Shown in pieces: positions 9,496 to 17,092 of a stretch of 30,096 nucleotides of DNA (positions within the stretch are counted from its first letter, which is position 1; each line of letters begins with the position of its first letter). The stretch is from NCBI GenBank assembly GCA_033720815.1, contig JAWWBT010000011.1, positions 1-30,096 of the forward strand. The letters run 5' to 3'. The notes below the pieces were generated by a model. That model worked only from the letters and a program-made list of their open reading frames with translations, made no database searches and was not told the origin of the DNA. Position numbers and translations under genes: made by a program. The stretch comes from JAWWBS01 sp033720815. Its GTDB lineage: Bacteria; Pseudomonadota; Gammaproteobacteria; Natronospirales; JAJUFS01.

Positions 9496-10295
9496 TCGCC
9501 CATGTTAACGGAAGCGTCCGGTACCCTGAAACGCGCTTCGCGCCTGTCCTGTTCACGACCCGCCATGTCGAAAGAGCGCTCGACGAAGGAAGCGTTGCCC
9601 TGCCTGTCAAGCAGTAGCGTGGTCGATGCGCGGGTGCCGTACTCTGAAGAGATGATTTTCGGCGCAGACAGCAGGCGTTCCCATTCCGTTGGAATGCCCG
9701 TATCGGGCAGGTGTGCGTCGGCGGCGGGGCGCGGGTCATCGAGAAGGTCCTGCAGCATGTCATGTTCGACATCATCGTTATGCAGCACGTTGTCGAGCCC
9801 CTGTGTAGTGCGTTGTACCTTCGGCCACGGGGTATCGAGCAGGTGATTGCTCAGGCCATGAATCCCCTCTTCAAGCAACAGCGGTTGTTCCGGGCCCCCG
9901 GCGTTGCTGTACCAGTAGAGCTGCGGTTCACTACCCAGCCTGCCGTAGATGATGTTGAAGCCCGCGTATGAGGCGCCATCGCGCAGCAACCACTCATGCA
10001 TGTCGTTCATGTCCAGTGGTCCTGCAAGAAACTCTCGCACCAGTTCACCGCGTGACGGGGCGCCCGGTTTCTTCTGGTCCGGGTCACGGAAATTTGTCAG
10101 CACGGCAAAGTAACCATCGCGCTGCATGCCGAGCCAGGCACCTCCCGCTTCCAGGTCGCGCCCGCCGAAGACATCGGTAGCCTCGTCCCACCAGTGTGCG
10201 GCGGCAGTTTCGCGCGCGTGAAATTCATCGCGGTTGCCGGCAAACACGAAGGGATATTGCGGGTGCGCGTTGATGGCGAAGGCCAGCAGGCACAT
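9492..10295 (-). CDS. NRDE/TANGO2-family protein
   Basis: This 267-residue protein begins MCLLAFA and carries the family-naming NRDE motif at residues 21-24 in FAGNRDEFHARET. It continues with GGRDLEAGGAWLGMQRDGYFAVLTNFRDP, the standard start of the NRDE (PF05742, TANGO2) family. The Cys at position 2 is characteristic and could become N-terminal after Met removal, as in Ntn hydrolases. The family's biochemical role is uncertain. Human TANGO2 is tied to metabolic crises, and bacterial homologues have been linked to haem transfer. A longer frame begins at 10454, but the ATG at 10295 fits the family start and overlaps the upstream stop as TGATG. It lies between two hydrolase genes in a tightly coupled set. 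Confidence 0.92.
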   Translation of the reverse strand: MCLLAFAINAHPQYPFVFAGNRDEFHARETAAAHWWDEATDVFGGRDLEAGGAWLGMQRDGYFAVLTNFRDPDQKKPGAPSRGELVREFLAGPLDMNDMHEWLLRDGASYAGFNIIYGRLGSEPQLYWYSNAGGPEQPLLLEEGIHGLSNHLLDTPWPKVQRTTQGLDNVLHNDDVEHDMLQDLLDDPRPAADAHLPDTGIPTEWERLLSAPKIISSEYGTRASTTLLLDRQGNASFVERSFDMAGREQDRREARFRVPDASVNMGE

Positions 10296-11158
10296 CAGTT
10301 GTTCTCCAGCTTGCTTGCCAGCCAGTCGTGCAGTTGTGGCCAGAGTGTTTCGGCACTGCGATCCGCGCGAAAGAAGCCGAAATGCCCGATCCGTTCCAGG
10401 CCTTCTTTCTCCGGGTGCAGTTCCAGCCGGTCGACCGGTGCGTTCTCGTACCACGACAGCATCTGCTGGTGTGCGGAATGCGTTGCCATGTCGTCGTCCG
10501 CAATCCAGACGCCAAGCACTGGCGCAGTGATGCGGGAATAGTTGCGGCTGCTTTCCGGCCCGCGCGAACCCATCAGGTACTCCGGGTCACGCGCCCAGCG
10601 TGCCCACTCCCGCGCGACATGAGCGGGGATGTTCTCAGGGAAGATGCCCAGCGTTCCCGACGGGAAGTAGCCGAAAAGGCGCGACAGTACCGGAATGGCC
10701 AGGTACCAGAGGAAAAGCACCTGTGGACGCATCATGCCGACGTAATGCCGCCAGTACCCGGATTGCGATGCGATGGGAATGATCGCGTCGGCACCTGCCG
10801 CACGGCTCGCGAGGCCAAGCACCTGTCCACCGACACTGTGTGCAGCGATGACCCGGGGCAGGTCGGGGTATTCGCCTTCACACCACGCAAGCACGGCATC
10901 GAGATCCCTTTCTCCCCAGTCGGCAAGACTGGCATCGCAGTCTGCCGCGCGGCCCGAATCACCCATGCCTCGATAGGTCCAGGTGACGACGTGGAACCCG
11001 CGTTCACTCCACCACTGTGCGAATTCCGCATACAGGTTGCGCGGAACTGCCATCGCACTGTTGATGACGATCACTCCACGCGCCCGGCCTGGCGCTTCGA
11101 ACAGGCTTGCGCCCAGTTGCCATCCGTCGGCAGTGGTAATGAAGAAATCCTGCGGCAT
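10295..11158 (-). CDS. Alpha/beta hydrolase (COG4757-like)
   Basis: This 287-residue alpha/beta-fold protein has a nucleophile elbow AAHSVGG with Ser108, an early GVIVINSAMAVPR segment where the oxyanion loop should be, and the TYRGMGDSGR block common in this family. Likely acid and base residues are in WIADDDMAT and GHFGFF, near residue 265. The pattern matches the predicted hydrolases of COG4757, whose substrates are unknown. There is no signal peptide. The middle region GMMRPQVLFLWYLAIPVLSRLFGYFP is quite hydrophobic and probably forms a lid over the active site. The ATG follows the propeller-gene stop by one base, and the stop overlaps the next start as TGATG, so it is part of a translationally coupled block. 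Confidence 0.88.
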   Translation of the reverse strand: MPQDFFITTADGWQLGASLFEAPGRARGVIVINSAMAVPRNLYAEFAQWWSERGFHVVTWTYRGMGDSGRAADCDASLADWGERDLDAVLAWCEGEYPDLPRVIAAHSVGGQVLGLASRAAGADAIIPIASQSGYWRHYVGMMRPQVLFLWYLAIPVLSRLFGYFPSGTLGIFPENIPAHVAREWARWARDPEYLMGSRGPESSRNYSRITAPVLGVWIADDDMATHSAHQQMLSWYENAPVDRLELHPEKEGLERIGHFGFFRADRSAETLWPQLHDWLASKLENN

Positions 11159-11159
11159 G

Positions 11160-12437
11160 TCAGTCCTTGAGTGACAGTTCGAGAATGACGGGTTTCACAA
11201 GATCCGTTTCGTCGAGATTTCCTTCTGCATCGAAACGATTCCACTGGCTGTTGGCAACCACCCAGAAGCGATCACCCGATACCTGGCCCAATGTCGGCTC
11301 GCGAAATTCCGGATGATTTGCGAGCAGGATGGTGCCTCGAGTAATCCGTTGGTTTTCGATATCCAGTTCAAGTCGTGCAATCCGGTGAGGCTGGATGCCG
11401 TTCTGCGTGACGATGAGCGAGTCACCGTGACGATAGAGTCCGTCGATTCCGAGCAGGCTGGTACCGCTATCATTCTGGATCGGCTCCATCTCGCCACTCG
11501 CGGTATCAACGACAAACAGGCCCTGGCCGTATTCCGCCACCAGCAGTTGCGAGTCGTTGTCGACCAGCAAAAGGCCCTGCGGTGACCTCAGCGTGCCGGC
11601 CGTGACGATTTCATCGAGCTGGCGCAGTGTCGGGTCGTAACGGTAGATGCTGCCAGTCAGGCTGTCCGTCGTGTAGATGCTGCCGTCTTCTGCGATCACC
11701 AGGTCACCGAGAACGTGCTTCTTGCCGTCGTCCGGCAGCAGCAGCTCATCAAGAACATTGCCAGTGGCTGGGTCAATGCGAAACAGCCCCGCGCGGCCCA
11801 GCGTTTCCTCGGTGACGCCTGCAAACTGTTCGACTGCCGAGCTCGCGAACCAGAGCATGCCCTCGGCGTCTTCGCGAATTCCGAACACGCTCCAGTGTCC
11901 GCCACTCGCTGGCGAGGAAATCTCCCGCAGTTCGTCATCGCGGTATTCGAGCAGGCTGCCGGTGCGAATGCTGCCGAGTATGAAATGGCCCTTGCCGAGG
12001 CGGAGTATTCCTTCCGGAATGAAATCGCTTGCGCCGAAGCTCGCCGCGCGCGTTGCCGTTCCCTTCGGGCGCAGCAGGCGCTCGTACTTGAAGAGCAGGT
12101 CGGGCCAGGTGAATTCATCGTGCAGCCCGGCAAACTGTTCCATCGTCTCGACCGGAAAGTACACGGCCTGGTCGGCCACGCGATGCAGTTCCATCAATGC
12201 GGAATCGTCATCACCGTTCAAGGCATTGGCAAGTGCAAGGTTGAAGCGCGCGCCGGAGCTGTCAGGCCGGTATGAAAGCGCTTCGCGCGCGGCTACCTGC
12301 ATCGCTGCGAAATCCTGCGCCTGCCACGCAGCCACCATTTCGGCGCGTGCATCCTGGTAATCGTCCGCTGCCAGTGCCGAAGCACTGTATGCGCACGAGA
12401 AGGCCAGCATGGAACACGCTATTTCAGCAATTCTCAT
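11160..12437 (-). CDS. Exported beta-propeller (SMP-30/NHL-like) protein with N-terminal helical repeat
   Basis: This 425-residue protein starts with a Sec signal peptide cut near ALA-ADD (residues 21-26), so it should be periplasmic or secreted. Residues about 25-80 form helices with TPR-like spacing (WQAQDFAAMQVAAREALSYRP, then FNLALANALNGDDDSAL). From about residue 130 the sequence becomes repeated strands such as FIPEGILRL, LLEYRDDEL, GLFRIDPATGNV, DLVIAEDGSIYTTDSLTGSIYRYDP and GLFVVDTASGEM. These are blades of a six-bladed propeller like SMP-30/gluconolactonase or NHL proteins. I cannot assign a ligand or enzyme activity. Conserved metal ligands of SMP-30 lactonases are not obvious. It begins 27 bases after the glycosyltransferase stop, and the hydrolase start follows one base after its own stop. 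Confidence 0.85.
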   Translation of the reverse strand: MRIAEIACSMLAFSCAYSASALAADDYQDARAEMVAAWQAQDFAAMQVAAREALSYRPDSSGARFNLALANALNGDDDSALMELHRVADQAVYFPVETMEQFAGLHDEFTWPDLLFKYERLLRPKGTATRAASFGASDFIPEGILRLGKGHFILGSIRTGSLLEYRDDELREISSPASGGHWSVFGIREDAEGMLWFASSAVEQFAGVTEETLGRAGLFRIDPATGNVLDELLLPDDGKKHVLGDLVIAEDGSIYTTDSLTGSIYRYDPTLRQLDEIVTAGTLRSPQGLLLVDNDSQLLVAEYGQGLFVVDTASGEMEPIQNDSGTSLLGIDGLYRHGDSLIVTQNGIQPHRIARLELDIENQRITRGTILLANHPEFREPTLGQVSGDRFWVVANSQWNRFDAEGNLDETDLVKPVILELSLKD

Positions 12438-12464
12438 TTCCGTTCTCCCCCTGCCAGATATCTA

Positions 12465-13610
12465 TCAGAGTCGATTGCGGCGTAATTGTTCCAGCGGATA
12501 GAACGTACCGCGCCAGCGGATTCCCTTCTGGCGAAGGGTTTGCCACATGGAATTGAACATTGCCACGACTATCAGGCCACCGCCGAGCGGGAAAAGCAGG
12601 CCGAGGTGAACCCCGAATTCCTGGCGTCGCAGGATTTCCGTGCCCAGCAGCCACATGATGGCAAGCGACAGGCCGCTCAGTGCCTGCGCCGCAGTACCGC
12701 CGCCAAACAGGCCTGCCAATGGCCACACGCAGGTGATGAGGGCGGCGAGGCAGGCCGCCACTGTCTGCAAGACCGAGTATTCGAGAACGGCAAAGCTGTT
12801 CTTCTCCAGGCCCCGGATCATCTCGCCAGCATGGTGGTACCACTCGACTTCGAGCATCCTGCCAGCATCGACGAATCCTTGCCGGAAGCCATGCTGTTTC
12901 ACCAGCTTGCCGAGTTTCAGGTCATCGTCGGGCCGCAGGCGGATCGGTTCGAAGCCACCGATGGCTTCGAGGCAGTCACGGCGCACGAGATTGAAGGCGC
13001 CAACGCCCATGTGTGCCGAGGAATCCGGGTCCTGCACCTTCCAGGGGCGTGCCTTAAGGAACAGGAATGTCGAGAACACCGGCAGCATCATGCGCATGCT
13101 CCAGTGCGTGTTGATCAGCCGTGGAACGCTGCAGAGGTGATCGAGTTTCTCGTCATCGAGATAACGGATGGCTCGCGACAGCGCGTCTGCATGAAAATAA
13201 ACATCACCGTCGGCAAACAGCAGCAATTCGCCGGTCGATTGCCTGAAGCCTGCCTGCATGGCATTCAGTTTTCCCAGCCATCCCCCAGGCAGTTCGTGTA
13301 CGTGGACAACGTCAAGGCGCTCGTCTTGATGTGCCAGTGCATCGAGGATGTCACCGGTGCCATCGGTGGAGCGGTCATTCACCGCAATGACTTCGAGGTT
13401 CGGGTACGACATGGCGAGCAGTGACTGCATGGCCTGTTCGATGTGCTTTGCTTCATCCCTGGCAGCGACGATGAGCGAAACACGCGGCGAGTCGCCTGCA
13501 AGCGCGGGCAGGTCTTCCAGGCATTTCACCTGGCGAAAGCCGGTGACCATCATGAACAGCGCAACCAGCCAGAAACCGGCGACCCCGGCCGCAAGCAGGG
13601 TCAATGTCAT
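12465..13610 (-). CDS. Membrane-bound family-2 glycosyltransferase (HpnB/CrtQ-like)
   Basis: This 381-residue protein has an N-terminal membrane helix (residues 3-23), a cytoplasmic GT-A domain and about three C-terminal membrane helices. GT2 signs are VSLIVAARDEAKHIEQAMQSLL, VIAVNDRSTDGT, LPGGWLGKLNAMQAGF, the metal-binding ADGDVYF (DxD), and an acidic acceptor motif RPDDDLKLGKLV. The arrangement resembles hopene-associated HpnB and carotenoid CrtQ-type transferases, which act on lipid acceptors from nucleotide sugars. No hopanoid or carotenoid gene is present in the window, so the acceptor is open. Its ATG overlaps the stop of the acyltransferase gene by four bases. The coupling suggests that the two proteins modify the same lipid or act in sequence. 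Confidence 0.88.
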   Translation of the reverse strand: MTLTLLAAGVAGFWLVALFMMVTGFRQVKCLEDLPALAGDSPRVSLIVAARDEAKHIEQAMQSLLAMSYPNLEVIAVNDRSTDGTGDILDALAHQDERLDVVHVHELPGGWLGKLNAMQAGFRQSTGELLLFADGDVYFHADALSRAIRYLDDEKLDHLCSVPRLINTHWSMRMMLPVFSTFLFLKARPWKVQDPDSSAHMGVGAFNLVRRDCLEAIGGFEPIRLRPDDDLKLGKLVKQHGFRQGFVDAGRMLEVEWYHHAGEMIRGLEKNSFAVLEYSVLQTVAACLAALITCVWPLAGLFGGGTAAQALSGLSLAIMWLLGTEILRRQEFGVHLGLLFPLGGGLIVVAMFNSMWQTLRQKGIRWRGTFYPLEQLRRNRL

Positions 13611-15019
13611 GCCGTCTCCCGTGGCACGTGATCCAGTGCGGCCGCGTAGTAATCGAACAGCGGTTTCTCGTCCGCCCGCATCGAGACCTTTCCGTCCTGT
13701 TCATCTACCAGCTTGCGGAGCTGCAGCATGCGCAGGCCGACATCCACGGCGTAATCCCGGTCCTTGCGAGGAATGTACACGTGGCCGCCGGCGTTCTCGA
13801 TGCGCTCCATCATCGCCTGCATGCGTTGCCTGAGCTCGTCATGCGTCAGTGGCTGCTCGGTTTCGAGCAGTACGGTGCAGGCAATCGAGACGGGCAGTGC
13901 AGGAATGATGTTGCCGATGCGTTGCATCAGGTCGTCGGCAAGTTCCTGCACGAGCTCGAAACGCGCTTCGCGTTCCAGCTCGCGCGGCTCCAGATCCCGC
14001 TGTGCCAGGAATTCCCGAAGTGATACCGGCTCGCCGAAATTCGCGCAGGCGTAACCGTAACGATACCAGCGCCGTTTCATCATGAGTTTCAGCTGCGTAC
14101 CGATGAAACCGAACGCGGTACGCAGTGCCGCGCTGCCGGACCGGCGTTCACCCGATTCCCGGTCGTGCAGCAGCGTGCGATCTTCGAGCACCCGGTCATA
14201 GTTGATGCCGACAGGCACGAACAGGATGTCGCGTTCCCCGCCCGGGTCGAAATCGCGAACCATGTAATCCAGCAGGCCGAGTTTTGGTGGGCGCAGCTGG
14301 CCGTCGCGGCTGAGGCCGCCTTCGGGAAACACGGCCTGTGCAATCCCGCCCTCGACAGCGAGTGCCACGTAGCGTTCCAGTACGCGGCGGTACAGTTCAT
14401 TACTGCCACCGCGCCGCACGAAGTAGGCGCCCATGGAACGGATCAACTGCTGCAGTGGCCAGACCCGCGCCCATTCACCGACAGCATAGGAAAGAGCGAC
14501 ACGATCAATGGCCAGGTAGGCCACCAGGATGTAATCCATGTTGCTGCGATGGTTCATCACGAAGACGACACTGGATTTCGGATCCAGGGATGCAAACGCC
14601 TTCTCGTCGGCATGGCCCATGCGCATGCGGTACAGCCAGCGTACCAGGCGGCGCGACAGCCAGTTGCCGAAACGGAAATACAGGTAGGCATTGAAGTTCG
14701 GCACGATCTCGCGCGCATAGCGCCTTGCCTTGTCGATACCGACGTCGCGCAGTGCATTGTTTTCCTCGCACCACGCATCCACCGCCTCTATCACTTTCGG
14801 GTCGTAGACCAGGCGGTCAATCAGTACGCGACGTTGTGCGAGCTTCAGCGGCGGAAGTTCGAGGTCGAGGCGCTTGTTGAGCTCCTCGATAACGCGGTTT
14901 GCCTTGCGCCGGAAGTACCAGCGCACGCCGGGAACCAGCAGGCGATACAGAAATGCCCAGGCCGCGAGAATGCCGATCAGCAGGAGTGCCCAGAGTGGCA
15001 GCGTGACCGGCTCGAACAT
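13607..15019 (-). CDS. PlsB-like lipid acyltransferase
   Basis: This 470-residue protein has one N-terminal membrane helix (about residues 8-30) and an acyltransferase core with all four glycerolipid acyltransferase motifs. Motif I is NHRSNMD (catalytic His157 and Asp162, HX4D), motif II is around GAYFVRR (197-203), motif III is FPEGGLSRDG (231-240), and motif IV is VPVGINYDR (268-276). The pattern is closer to PlsB-type glycerol-3-phosphate acyltransferases than to PlsC, but the length is far below E. coli PlsB (about 807). The acceptor might therefore be glycerol-3-phosphate, lysophosphatidate or a glycolipid. I chose the ATG at 15019 with GAGG upstream over the TTG at 15055, which would overlap nudC. 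It starts four bases after nudC and overlaps the glycosyltransferase start. Confidence 0.88.
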   Translation of the reverse strand: MFEPVTLPLWALLLIGILAAWAFLYRLLVPGVRWYFRRKANRVIEELNKRLDLELPPLKLAQRRVLIDRLVYDPKVIEAVDAWCEENNALRDVGIDKARRYAREIVPNFNAYLYFRFGNWLSRRLVRWLYRMRMGHADEKAFASLDPKSSVVFVMNHRSNMDYILVAYLAIDRVALSYAVGEWARVWPLQQLIRSMGAYFVRRGGSNELYRRVLERYVALAVEGGIAQAVFPEGGLSRDGQLRPPKLGLLDYMVRDFDPGGERDILFVPVGINYDRVLEDRTLLHDRESGERRSGSAALRTAFGFIGTQLKLMMKRRWYRYGYACANFGEPVSLREFLAQRDLEPRELEREARFELVQELADDLMQRIGNIIPALPVSIACTVLLETEQPLTHDELRQRMQAMMERIENAGGHVYIPRKDRDYAVDVGLRMLQLRKLVDEQDGKVSMRADEKPLFDYYAAALDHVPRETA

Positions 15020-15023
15020 GGCT

Positions 15024-15971
15024 TCAGCCTCGCTCCGCCTCGCGGAGGAGCTCAAGGTCCTCGTCGGTCTCCGCGAACCAGTCGGTCAGGAGGCGATGCG
15101 AAATGGACAATGAGGAAGGCAGTTTCAGGCTGCCGTCCTGCAGGCCTTCGCGAATGCCCTCGCGGGTAAACCAGCGCGCGTCTTCCAGTTCCTTGTCGTG
15201 CAACCGGATTTCCTTCCCGAGTGCCTGCGCCGTGAAACCGAGCATCAGGGACTGCGGGAACGGCCATGGCTGCGAGGAATGGTATTGCGGGTTCACGGCC
15301 TGCACGCCGGTCTCTTCCGCGACTTCGCGAATGACCGCCTGTTCGAGGCTTTCACCTGCCTCGACGAAACCGGCGATGCATGAATAACGACCCTTGTCCC
15401 AGCTGGCCTGGCGACCCAGCAGGCAGCGGTCTTCGTCGTGTACCAGCACGATGATGGCCGGGTCCATGCGCGGGAACACGTTGCGGGTATCGCAGGATTC
15501 GTTCACGCAGACGCGGGCATGACCGGCAGCAATGCTTTCGGTCGGCTGGCCGCAGTGACCGCAATAATGATGTGTCTCGTGCCAGTGGCGCAGCGCCTGC
15601 GCCTGTGCCAGCCAGTTGGCCTGGTTGGCCGGCAGCAGCGTGGCAATGCCACGCAGATCGCGCCACTCTCCGTGGCTTTCCAGCGAGCCGCGCGCAGATT
15701 CCTCGATCTCCACGCCAAACAGCGGCACACCATTGCTGACGCCGAGGAAGAAATAATGGCGCAGCTGGCCATCGAGCGCTTCACGCGCGGCGCGATCCAG
15801 CAGGCGGACTTCGGGAGCATCAGTGACCAGCTGGTGCTTGCCGCACAAGGGAATCCAGCGCATCCGTTCGGATTCCCATTGGCTGGAAATCCACTGATCA
15901 TTTTCGCGGCGGACGCTCTGCCGGTCGAGACCGGCTACGGCAAAGACATTCGGGTTGAGATACTGGCTCAT
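15024..15971 (-). CDS. nudC: NADH/NAD-capped RNA pyrophosphatase NudC
   Basis: This 315-residue Nudix hydrolase cleaves NAD(H) and removes NAD caps from RNA 5' ends. A four-cysteine zinc ribbon is present (Cys137, Cys140, Cys155 and Cys160, in YCGHCG and CVNESC). The Nudix box runs from Gly201 (GFVEAGESLEQA) to REVAEETG, with its metal-binding glutamates. The NudC-specific SQPWPFPQS lies at residues 233-241. The N-terminal domain of about 130 residues is longer than in E. coli NudC (257 residues) but usual for other Proteobacteria. The frame is open up to 16052, but the ATG at 15971 is preferred because GAGGG lies six bases upstream and the longer start would lie inside the OsmC-like gene. 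Confidence 0.95.
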   Translation of the reverse strand: MSQYLNPNVFAVAGLDRQSVRRENDQWISSQWESERMRWIPLCGKHQLVTDAPEVRLLDRAAREALDGQLRHYFFLGVSNGVPLFGVEIEESARGSLESHGEWRDLRGIATLLPANQANWLAQAQALRHWHETHHYCGHCGQPTESIAAGHARVCVNESCDTRNVFPRMDPAIIVLVHDEDRCLLGRQASWDKGRYSCIAGFVEAGESLEQAVIREVAEETGVQAVNPQYHSSQPWPFPQSLMLGFTAQALGKEIRLHDKELEDARWFTREGIREGLQDGSLKLPSSLSISHRLLTDWFAETDEDLELLREAERG

Positions 15972-15997
15972 GACGGCCCTCGTGGAGTCGCGGGTGG

Positions 15998-16324
15998 TCA
16001 GGAGTGCCACTCGATGCGTGGCGGCGATTTCAGTTGCAAGGCGACCGGGCAACGCAGCATCGCGCGTTCCAGCTTCTGCCGCAAGGCAGTTTCACCGGGT
16101 TCCGGTCCCAGCAGCACCTGGGCTGCTTCGCCCGTCTCGATGCGCACCTCGATACCGATCGCAGGGGCATCGTGGCGTTCGAGCAGCGGAGTCAGCGAGT
16201 CGCGAATACAACAGGCCAGCGCCCCGGCAAGCAGTTCGCAGGCGGTAGCGTCGCCCTGCAGCGGGCGGCCGCCGACCAGGCTATCGACCGTACCGGTAAC
16301 GGTACTGGCTCGGTACTGTGGCAT
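15998..16324 (-). CDS. Short OsmC-like protein
   Basis: This 108-residue protein is preceded by an excellent ribosome binding site (AAAGGAGGAGTG before the ATG at 16324). That rules out the longer 188-residue frame, which reads through a non-coding repeat. The core ACELLAGALACCIRDSL matches the OsmC/Ohr central helix with its first cysteine (Cys38 or Cys39). It is followed by PAIGIEVRIETGE, a typical beta-strand, and RAMLRCPVALQLKSP with the second cysteine (Cys92). OsmC and Ohr proteins reduce organic peroxides with these two cysteines. The protein is shorter than the usual 130-145 residues because the N-terminal sheet is reduced, so it may belong to the less-characterised OsmC-like branch. 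It is 26 bases upstream of nudC. Confidence 0.78.
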   Translation of the reverse strand: MPQYRASTVTGTVDSLVGGRPLQGDATACELLAGALACCIRDSLTPLLERHDAPAIGIEVRIETGEAAQVLLGPEPGETALRQKLERAMLRCPVALQLKSPPRIEWHS

Positions 16325-16370
16325 CACTCCTCCTTTCGGGGCGCCAGTATACCGGTGATCTCGTTTGGGA

Positions 16371-16414
16371 ATCCCATGCCGCGGTTGCGGCCATCCCATG
16401 CCGCGGTTGCGGCC
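16371..16414. repeat. Perfect tandem 22-base repeat, each copy with a stem-loop
   Basis: Two identical 22-base units lie head to tail at 16371-16392 and 16393-16414. Each contains GCCGC-GGTT-GCGGC, a five-base stem with a four-base loop that forms on either strand. They fill most of the gap between the DUF2238 stop at 16422 and the OsmC-like start at 16324. There is no T-run, so a standard intrinsic terminator is not indicated. A role in mRNA end protection or attenuation within the directon is possible but inferred. Confidence 0.9.
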
Positions 16415-16421
16415 TGCAATA

Positions 16422-17057
16422 TCAGCGGATGCGAAGTGCGTCGACCTGGCGGTCCTGCAAGCGACCCAGTAGCGCCAGCGCAGCGATTGCGCCGCCGAGG
16501 GCCCACGCCATGTCGGATTGCGTATCCCAGGTGTAGCCCTGCATGCCGAGGAAGGCTTCTGCACCTTCGCCGCTGAGCAATGCGGCCCACCATTCGATCA
16601 GTTCGTAGAACGCGCTGATCGCGAGCGCGACACAGACGGCCAGGAAACCGCGCCAGCCCGCTCGCGGGACGATATCGAGTCGAATGAACAGTTCTCGGGC
16701 AATCAGCGCCGGCACGAAACCCTGCGCCAGGTGACCGAGCTTGTCGTAATTGTTTCGCTCGCTGTTCATCAGCTCCGCCAGCCAGTCGCCGAGCGGCACC
16801 TCGGCGTAGGTGTAGTGCCCCCCAACGATGAGGATCACGCAGTGCGCGAGGATCAGCCAGGCCGTAAGCGAGGTGAAGCGGAAGCGAGGGTAGAAGAAAG
16901 CCAGGGCAGCGAGGCCGAGCAATGCGGGCAGTACTTCCAGCCACCAGGTGAAGCGATCGACGGGATTGATGGCCGACCAGGCGAACACGATTGCGAATAT
17001 CGCCAGCCAGCTGCCAAGCGCCGGCCGGGAATGATCGGGATTACGGAAATTCGCCAT
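16422..17057 (-). CDS. DUF2238 / YjdF-like inner-membrane protein
   Basis: This 211-residue protein has about five or six membrane helices and the same length as E. coli YjdF (209). The family signature is present: ERNNYDKLGHLAQGFVPALI, a SAFYELIEWW segment, then LGMQGYTWDTQSDMAWALGGA. Conserved charged residues (Asp and His in YDKLGH, Glu in FYELIEW, Asp in WDTQSDM) lie in or near membrane helices, which suggests a catalytic or transport site. The family's function is not established. The start at 17057 (MANFRNPDHS) is preferred to the longer frame from 17192, which would overlap the upstream gene. It is 35 bases after the DUF4760-like gene. Confidence is high for the family and nil for biochemical role. 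Confidence 0.85.
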   Translation of the reverse strand: MANFRNPDHSRPALGSWLAIFAIVFAWSAINPVDRFTWWLEVLPALLGLAALAFFYPRFRFTSLTAWLILAHCVILIVGGHYTYAEVPLGDWLAELMNSERNNYDKLGHLAQGFVPALIARELFIRLDIVPRAGWRGFLAVCVALAISAFYELIEWWAALLSGEGAEAFLGMQGYTWDTQSDMAWALGGAIAALALLGRLQDRQVDALRIR

Positions 17058-17092
17058 CTTCACGCCATCCTTCGGCCCTGGCGGGCCCGGCT

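Noticed and set aside
15020..15055. TTG start giving a 12-residue longer acyltransferase
   Set aside because: It would overlap nudC by 32 bases. The ATG at 15019 has its own GAGG site and places the membrane helix at the N-terminus as expected.
14165..15169. Plus-strand frame of 334 codons across the acyltransferase and nudC end
   Set aside because: It spans two real genes on the other strand and has no recognisable motif, start signal or family.
16325..16564. N-terminal extension of the OsmC-like protein
   Set aside because: It reads through the tandem 22-base repeat, has no family similarity and lies upstream of a near-perfect ribosome binding site for the ATG at 16324.
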